From Piper betle (Eukaryota > Streptophyta > Magnoliopsida > Piperales > Piperaceae): a stretch of 64,000 nt of DNA. Positions 58,676-64,000 of this stretch are shown in pieces. Made by a program: the position numbers and the translations under genes. The DNA is taken from positions 116,388 to 180,387 of the forward strand of contig JAURVB010013359.1 of NCBI GenBank assembly GCA_033002965.1, in the 5' to 3' direction. How positions within the stretch are numbered: position 1 is the stretch's first letter; the number at the start of each line of letters is the position of its first letter. Below the pieces are notes generated by a model. The model worked only from the letters and a program-made list of their open reading frames with translations. It made no database searches and was not told the origin of the DNA.

Positions 58676-60224
58676 CTGCAACCCCGCAACCCCCCGGCCG
58701 CTGCCGCCGCCAACCTCACAACCCAGCAATCGGTGGACGGCTACGCCTACACGCGCCGAATCCGAGACGGCGAAAACGGCGGAGAAGACAAGGCCGCCAT
58801 GACCGGAGCGAAGCTCGATCGGAGAAGTCGGAGGGAGTCGCGGAATATGCGGACCGGATTTGCTACTTGGGAGCCGGAGCTGCAATTATTATTTGTTTTT
58901 TATTCATATAAAAAAATTTTTTTGCCCTTAAAAATTATTTATTACACTCTTTTAGATTTTCGAAGTTTGAAAAGATTGGTTGACTTTTTATTTTGTGGAT
59001 GGTTTTATTTTAAGTCATTAAAAAATGCATTTTTTAACCATAATATAATAGATAATAATAATAAATAAAGGAATGATAATATCATTTTGCCTTTTCTATT
59101 TGCGATAATGTTGATGCAAGGAATAAGAATTGGACTTGCAAATTCGGTGCATCTGACTTTTTTCCGGATTTAGGTGAAATTTTTTAAATAATTTTTTTAT
59201 TCAAAAGAAAAGAGGATAATTTTTAATCTTACTTAAAAAATTGCGTTAACAAAATTTATTTTATATTACTTTGAAATTTTATTGTTTATGGCAACCGCAA
59301 AGAACCCTACCCGTTGGGAGATTAAGCAGCCGCCCAACCCCGTTTACAAAAAAAATATTTTTAATTTGAATTTATTTTTATTTTATAGGTGTGTATTTTA
59401 AATAATTTTTATTTTATTTTTATTTTAATAATTAGGCATAATTTTCCTACAAATGATATCAAAAAAAGATGAAAAATCTTTTGAATAAGTGAAGACTAGA
59501 TTTGGGGTGAATGTTTAATTTATTTTTATTTTACCCTGCTTGAGTTTAAGATGATGTCGATCCAAACATGACATGGATTAAGCTTGGCTGATCTTCACAA
59601 AAACTTGATTTGAAATTTGGCTCAAATTATGTTACAGTTAACTTAATGTTTAATATTTGGCTCGATAAAAATTTTGATTCAAAATTTTGCTTGACAATAA
59701 ATGAAGCATTCTTCGGCTTCGGTATACTTGACTTAGCTATATTTGAAGCTCAATAGATTTGTATAGATTATATTTTCTTAAAATAATTTGACAAAAAAAT
59801 AGTTCAATAATTATTTCTGATGAAAAATATAAAAATTTTGTGCCTGACAATATCTATTATGTGTAATGCTAAAATTTGTTGAGATATGTTTGCACTTGAA
59901 TTAAAAACCTTGATGCAAATTACACAAGCAGGAAAATAAAAAACTAAACTAATCTGAATGCAATTGAGATTGCAAACCAAGTTGAGGACTAACAATTTGA
60001 ATCAAAGTCTTAACTTTAAAGACAAATAAGGCAAATCAAAACCATAAGAAGTTTGGGCCCTAGCCTTTGGGTAGGATTTTCATTAAAAACAAAGGTAATC
60101 AATCCCCTTACATTATTAAAGAGTATTTTTTTCTCATTTTTATTATATTTTAATTATTCTTACATTGAGGCTGGTTCTGACCCACAATCGTATTATAATC
60201 TCATTAATATTTACTTAATTTGAA

Positions 60225-60256
<32 letters not shown>

Positions 60257-61260
60257 TAAAGTTTCAAATCATCTTTGCTTAAAAGAAACAAGAAACCAAG
60301 CAAAATTGTTAGAAATTTAAGGACATACGCAACGTCGACTTCAAGATTACGGCCGACCGGAAGAGAGATGAACATGTGACTATCAAGTTAAAAAATTGTC
60401 GAATTCTAAATTTCTATCTTCACACAGAAATGAAGTAAATTCACGGCCAATTAGTATATTGATGGTTCCTCTAATGCCAAATATAATACATACACACTGA
60501 TAGTCAGTCAAAGATATGTTGACATTAAGCAAGCAGCGCGAAAAAATCTTGATAATCCATTCAAGCAACATGAATAAATGGATTAAGTTTCCACATCATT
60601 TGCTTGAAAAAGAAGTTTCCAGATCACTGTCCAACCAGCTGGGTCAAGAAATTATTATGCATGGATTATTGGATGAGAAGAAGGCAATCTTATCAACACC
60701 GGTGTCGATAAAGTAAAAGTTGTACGTTTGCTACCAGCTACATATGACGCCTTAAAAGTGCGTGTAATACTGCCGATAAGGTGTTAAATTTGCGAATGAG
60801 TTAAGCTCAATATGTATTTAAATTTGGTTTGAATAGTTTAAAATTTATTTAAATTTGATTCGAGATCAAACGAAGTTTTAAATATACATGTTCAAGCTTA
60901 ACTTGAATATTTTTTATATTATTCGTGTTCAACTCGAACTTAAATACACTTAAACAGTTTAATTTTGACGAGTTCAAATCTAACCTCGTCTGTGAACTTG
61001 AAATCGACTCAATTATAAAGTTAAAAATAATTCACTTAAAAATATATAATTAAATCAATTAAACCCATAACCTCCAAGTCTTGGGCTTAAATACCAACCA
61101 TCTAAGCTATATCACTATATTATTATTATATTATATATAAATAAATATAACTAGTTATACTTAAATTTATTAGTATATATATAATATAATATAAAGGCTA
61201 TATTATTATATTATTTTATTGAGTCAAACTACAAATTAATTTCGAGTCGAGTTCAAATCA
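58676..61260. other. AT-rich spacer with decayed repeats
   Basis: Upstream of the DUF829 gene the first 200 bp are GC-rich (5' UTR/promoter). After about 58890 it is AT-rich, with degenerate repeat segments at 59510-59770 and 60790-61030 and an AAT/ATT palindromic microsatellite at 60226-60259. No gene recognised. Confidence 0.5.
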
Positions 61261-61429
61261 TGGTTACAAAAATCAGAATCGGAATCGGAATCAGTTTTCG
61301 AAGGAGTCGAAACGAATCGGTCTAAATCGGACAGAAATTAGTTCAGTTGAATTAGCCTGAATTGGTCTTATACACAAATTTTAACTTAATCAAAATTAGT
61401 GGGTTATAAGTATAGAATATGTCATTTTG

Positions 61430-61910
61430 ACATAATTTTCATGTTATGATATGTATTATATTTTATGATATTTTTTCAAAATTTTTTGGATTTTTTAAAA
61501 TTATTTGAAATTAATTATTATTTTTGACTCGAGTCGGAGGCGAGTCAACCTTTAATTACGAGAATGCCACTTATATTTCATCCCTCGTTCTCCCCGCCGC
61601 CGCCGCCGCCGCCCCGTCCGCCCCCAGCCCTGCCACCCTCGCCGCCCTATCGCCCCCTCGCCCCTGGTCCCGCCCGTCGCCGCCCTATTGCCCTATCACC
61701 CCCTCCTCGCCTTCCACCCCGAAGCTGCCCTCGCAGCTCGCCCTGCCCCGCCTTGCAGCTCGCCCTGCCTGCCGCCATCGCCCTCGCCACTCGCACTCGC
61801 CGCCCCATCCCACGCTGCCGTTGCCCCCCAACCTCGCCCCCCCCCCCCGATCGCTTGTCGCCGCCCTTGCCACCTCACCGCCGCCAGCCAAAATTAGCCA
61901 ATTCAAGCCA
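61430..61910 (-). mobile_element. Fragment of the Gypsy-type LTR family, reverse orientation
   Basis: Read on the minus strand this stretch resembles 12960-13560 of the solo LTR. It has a GC-rich block, then a segment like GGCATT...ACGA, then ACTCGAGTCAAAAATAATAA and an A/T run with AAAAAATC words. The GC-rich part yields long spurious ORFs. The ends are not defined. Confidence 0.6.
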
Positions 61911-62059
61911 ATTCTAGAATCGGCTCGAATCGGGTAAAATCGACTCGAATCAACCAATTCGCGGACCGATTCGAACCTAGCCAATTCACATTATTTTTTA
62001 AATCGGATCACCGCTGATCCGAGTTAAATCGACCAATTCTGAGTGGAATTGACCGAGTT

Positions 62060-62610
62060 ATGCATCTGTGGTTCAAATTATAACTAAATCGAGTCGAATC
62101 AAAAACTACCTTCTCAAACTCGACTCAAAATATTCGAATTCAACTCAAATTAAAGCTCGAGCATTTAAATATCGAGTTTTAAGGAGAGTCAAATCGAGCA
62201 AAACATAAAATACTCACAAACTGTCTTGTTCAATTACCAACCCTAGTTAGCTAGAACAAGAACATAATTCTGTACTCTGAGATGATGATTGTACGTCATT
62301 ACAACTTGCCTGTTACAGTAAAAGGCTCCAAGCCATCGCAGAAGATAATATAGCAAATGAAACCATGCAAACTAGGGTTGCTAATTGAGCGGGGTTGCTA
62401 ATTGAGTGAGCCAGCTTGTGAGCATTTAGCGTTCGACTCGGCTTGACTCGAAACTCGACGTTTAAATGCGCGACTCGAACTCGACTCTGAATTCGAATCT
62501 TACGAGCCGAGCTTGAGCAAGGTTGTGTTCGACTTGACTCGACTTAGTTATAACTCGAACTCGACTCGTAGTTCGACTCGAACTTGACTCGATAAAATAA
62601 TATAATAATA
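62060..62610. repeat. Dispersed repeat rich in TCGAACTCGACTCG words
   Basis: Dense short-period repetition of CTCGACT, TCGAACTCG and GACTTGACTCG. A 20-bp direct repeat of GGGTTGCTAATTGAGC/T occurs at about 62375 and 62395. It is followed by a TA microsatellite (62612-62641). This is a low-complexity non-coding repeat, probably one family with 60790-61030. Confidence 0.55.
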
Positions 62611-62611
62611 T

Positions 62612-62641
62612 AGTCATATATATATATATATATATATATAT
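62612..62641. repeat. (TA)n microsatellite
   Basis: About 15 TA units; the fold-back element begins immediately after it. Confidence 0.95.
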
Positions 62642-63380
62642 GGTAAAAGTATTGCTGTACTCCAGCACAGCCATCTTGGCTATGCTGGAGTACAATCTTG
62701 GCCGTTGGATTAGCATCCAACGGCCAAGATCTAAAAAAAAGGGGGGGGGCGGCGCCGCCGCAGCAGCGACGGCGGAGGGGGCGGGAAGGCTGCCCGGCCA
62801 CGGCGACGGCCGGGGGGGCGCCGGCGACAGGGGACGGGGGCGCGGCGCGGCGGGGTGGCGGGCGGAGGCCGAGGGGGGCGCGGCGGGGTGGCGGGCGGGG
62901 GCCGAGGGGGGCGCGGCGGGGTGGCGGGCGGGGGCCGAGGGGGGCGCGGCGGGGTGGCGGGCGGGGGCCGAGGGGGGCGCGGCGGGGGTGGCGGGGGCGA
63001 GGGGACGCGGCGGGGTGGCGGGCGGGCGGAGGGGGGCGCGGCGGGGTCGGGCGGGCAGGGGGCGGCGGGGTGGCGGGCGGGGGACGGGTGGCGGTGGTGT
63101 CGCCCGGCGGCGGGCCGGCAGGGGAAGACGCGGGGCGGCTAGATCCGCCGCCCCGTCGCCCGGCGGTTACGTCGCCGCCCCCGGCGGGGCGGCGACGGGC
63201 GGGGCAGGGGGTGGCGTCGCGTCGGCCGGGGTGGCGGCGACGCGTCGGCCGGCGGCGCGCGCCATCTTCTTTTTTATTTTTATTTTATGAGGGGCATGTT
63301 TCAGCCGTTGGATTTGATCCAACGGCTGAAACACTGCAGCACAGCCATCTTGGCTGTGCTGCAGTACAGCAAATCCCCCC
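62642..63380. mobile_element. Second fold-back transposon with GC-rich tandem-repeat core
   Basis: Left arm 62652-62731 and right arm 63299-63373 are inverted relative to each other. Each holds two hairpins: one of CTGTACTCCAGCACAGCCA/TTGGCTATGCTGGAGTACA type and one around CCGTTGGAT/ATCCAACGG. The core (62740-63270) is very G+C-rich, with a 33-bp tandem repeat at about 62850-63000. Ends read GGTAAAAGTATTGCTG (left) and, reversed, GGGGGGATTTGCTG (right). TATATATAT adjoins both ends, compatible with a 9-bp Mutator-type duplication, though the site is low-complexity. No transposase is encoded. Confidence 0.78.
62850..63000. repeat. 33-bp tandem repeat, about 4-5 copies
   Basis: The unit contains GCGGCGGGGTGGCGGGCGG followed by GGGCCGAGGGGGGC. 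Translated shadows show an 11-residue repeat, confirming the period. Confidence 0.92.
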
Positions 63381-63443
63381 TATATATATATATGAAATAT
63401 AATAACAAAGAAGCAAGATAGTTGAGTCGAACTCGAGCATATA

Positions 63444-64000
63444 TGTAACACCCCAAATCCGGTTCACGCTCGTGAACCGAACCGGCATGTTACAGGCCCC
63501 GGTTAGGTCGGCTAACCCGAACCTAACTCATGCGGATCCAATCTCGGCGTCTTAAGATGAAGATACGATCCATCATGAATGAATAAATGCGCAAAATCCT
63601 AACATGGTACTACATGAATGACATGCAAATTAAATTTCACACCATCACAATCACAATCAAAATTAGTAAAAATTCTAAAACGAAAGGGACAGAATTTCCC
63701 CTAAAAATACAATTAGGGGCCACCCTGTCAAAATCGTATATTCTAACATATATACGCATAGCAACAATAGCATTCACACAAGCTTCTAATCTACTATATT
63801 CATCATTCTCTGAACTTTGGGTCCTAACCCCACTTTTGCTGCGCTACTCTGATCATTTCATTTCATGTCATTGTCATGCCTCAAACATTTAATCATGTCA
63901 TTCACAAAATAATAACATAATAATACAATATTAAACATTCAGAAATCTAACATGTGTGTGTGCACAAGACCTCATTGCTCCTCCGTCCAAGCTAGCTCCT
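63444..64000 (+). mobile_element. Start of a Gypsy-type LTR, cut by the window edge
   Basis: Begins TGTAACACCCCAAATCCGG and continues with GTGAACCGAACCGG, then CTTAAGATGAAGATACG. The same order of landmarks is seen in the first 150 bp of the solo LTR at 11015 (TGTAACACCCCG, GTGAACCGACCCGG, CTCAAGATGGAGATGC). It is a related subfamily. Whether it is a solo LTR or a full element cannot be seen. Confidence 0.75.

Noticed and set aside
58733..59068. 111-codon ORF on the plus strand opposite the DUF829 gene start
   Set aside because: It is antisense to the GC-rich 5' region of that gene and has no domain.
61524..61984. Pro-rich ORFs on both strands
   Set aside because: They fall in the GC-rich part of a reversed LTR fragment.
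62640..63402. ORFs of 216 and 234 codons with an 11-residue Gly-rich repeat
   Set aside because: They translate the 33-bp tandem repeat in a fold-back element; there is no promoter or splice context.
1..64000. tRNA genes, rRNA genes, CRISPR arrays, organelle inserts
   Set aside because: I looked for tRNA-like B-box words and rRNA or organelle gene signatures and saw none; direct-repeat arrays with spacers are absent.

Overview
This is a nuclear segment of a flowering plant. The protein genes are intron-rich with GT-AG introns, there is a U1 snRNA gene with the plant-type promoter, and Copia and Gypsy LTR retrotransposons occur throughout. Several genes, such as the one at 30242 and the BKI1-like gene, have strongly GC-rich third positions set in AT-rich spacers, which suggests a monocot. 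A commelinid such as pineapple is possible, but this is an inference I cannot prove from the window.

Layout. 1-1.7 kb: the 3' part of a malectin-like/LRR protein gene. 1.7-6.5 kb: spacer with an unclassified repeat. 6.6-7.8 kb: a complete four-exon PLAC8/cell-number-regulator gene. 7.6-36 kb: two tandem copies of one chromosomal segment. Each copy starts inside the last intron of the PLAC8 gene, carries a small two-EF-hand calcium-binding gene, and ends in a degenerate Copia element on the minus strand. The left copy (7636 to about 21967) gained a 2.86-kb solo Gypsy LTR and an unclassified insertion of about 1.2 kb. It also lost about 4.7 kb. The right copy (about 21968-35925) keeps that 4.7 kb, with a third EF-hand gene and a MAKR-like gene. 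37.8-38.8 kb: a BKI1-like gene (minus strand) with two apparent 1-nt frameshifts. 41.2-41.5 kb: a U1 snRNA gene with USE, TATA and Sm site. 42.8-46.8 kb: a PP2C phosphatase gene (minus). 51.3-54.0 kb: a nine-exon multi-pass membrane protein gene of the At3g27390 type, with one GC-AG intron. 54.1-54.95 kb: a fold-back element with a very GC-rich core. 55.7-58.7 kb: a seven-exon DUF829/TMEM53-like hydrolase gene (minus). 59-64 kb: AT-rich spacer, an LTR fragment, a second GC-cored fold-back element, and the start of another Gypsy-type LTR at the window edge.

The genes are ordinary single plant genes and do not form a pathway. Two themes recur: calcium signalling (three EF-hand genes) and receptor-kinase or phosphatase signalling (BKI1-like, MAKR-like, PP2C, LRR protein). 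The most informative part is the history of the tandem duplication. Paralogous empty sites order the events: Copia insertion, then duplication, then solo-LTR insertion and a microhomology-flanked deletion in the left copy. The least explained objects are the fold-back elements, which share an architecture but not a sequence. I saw no clear new multi-gene system.
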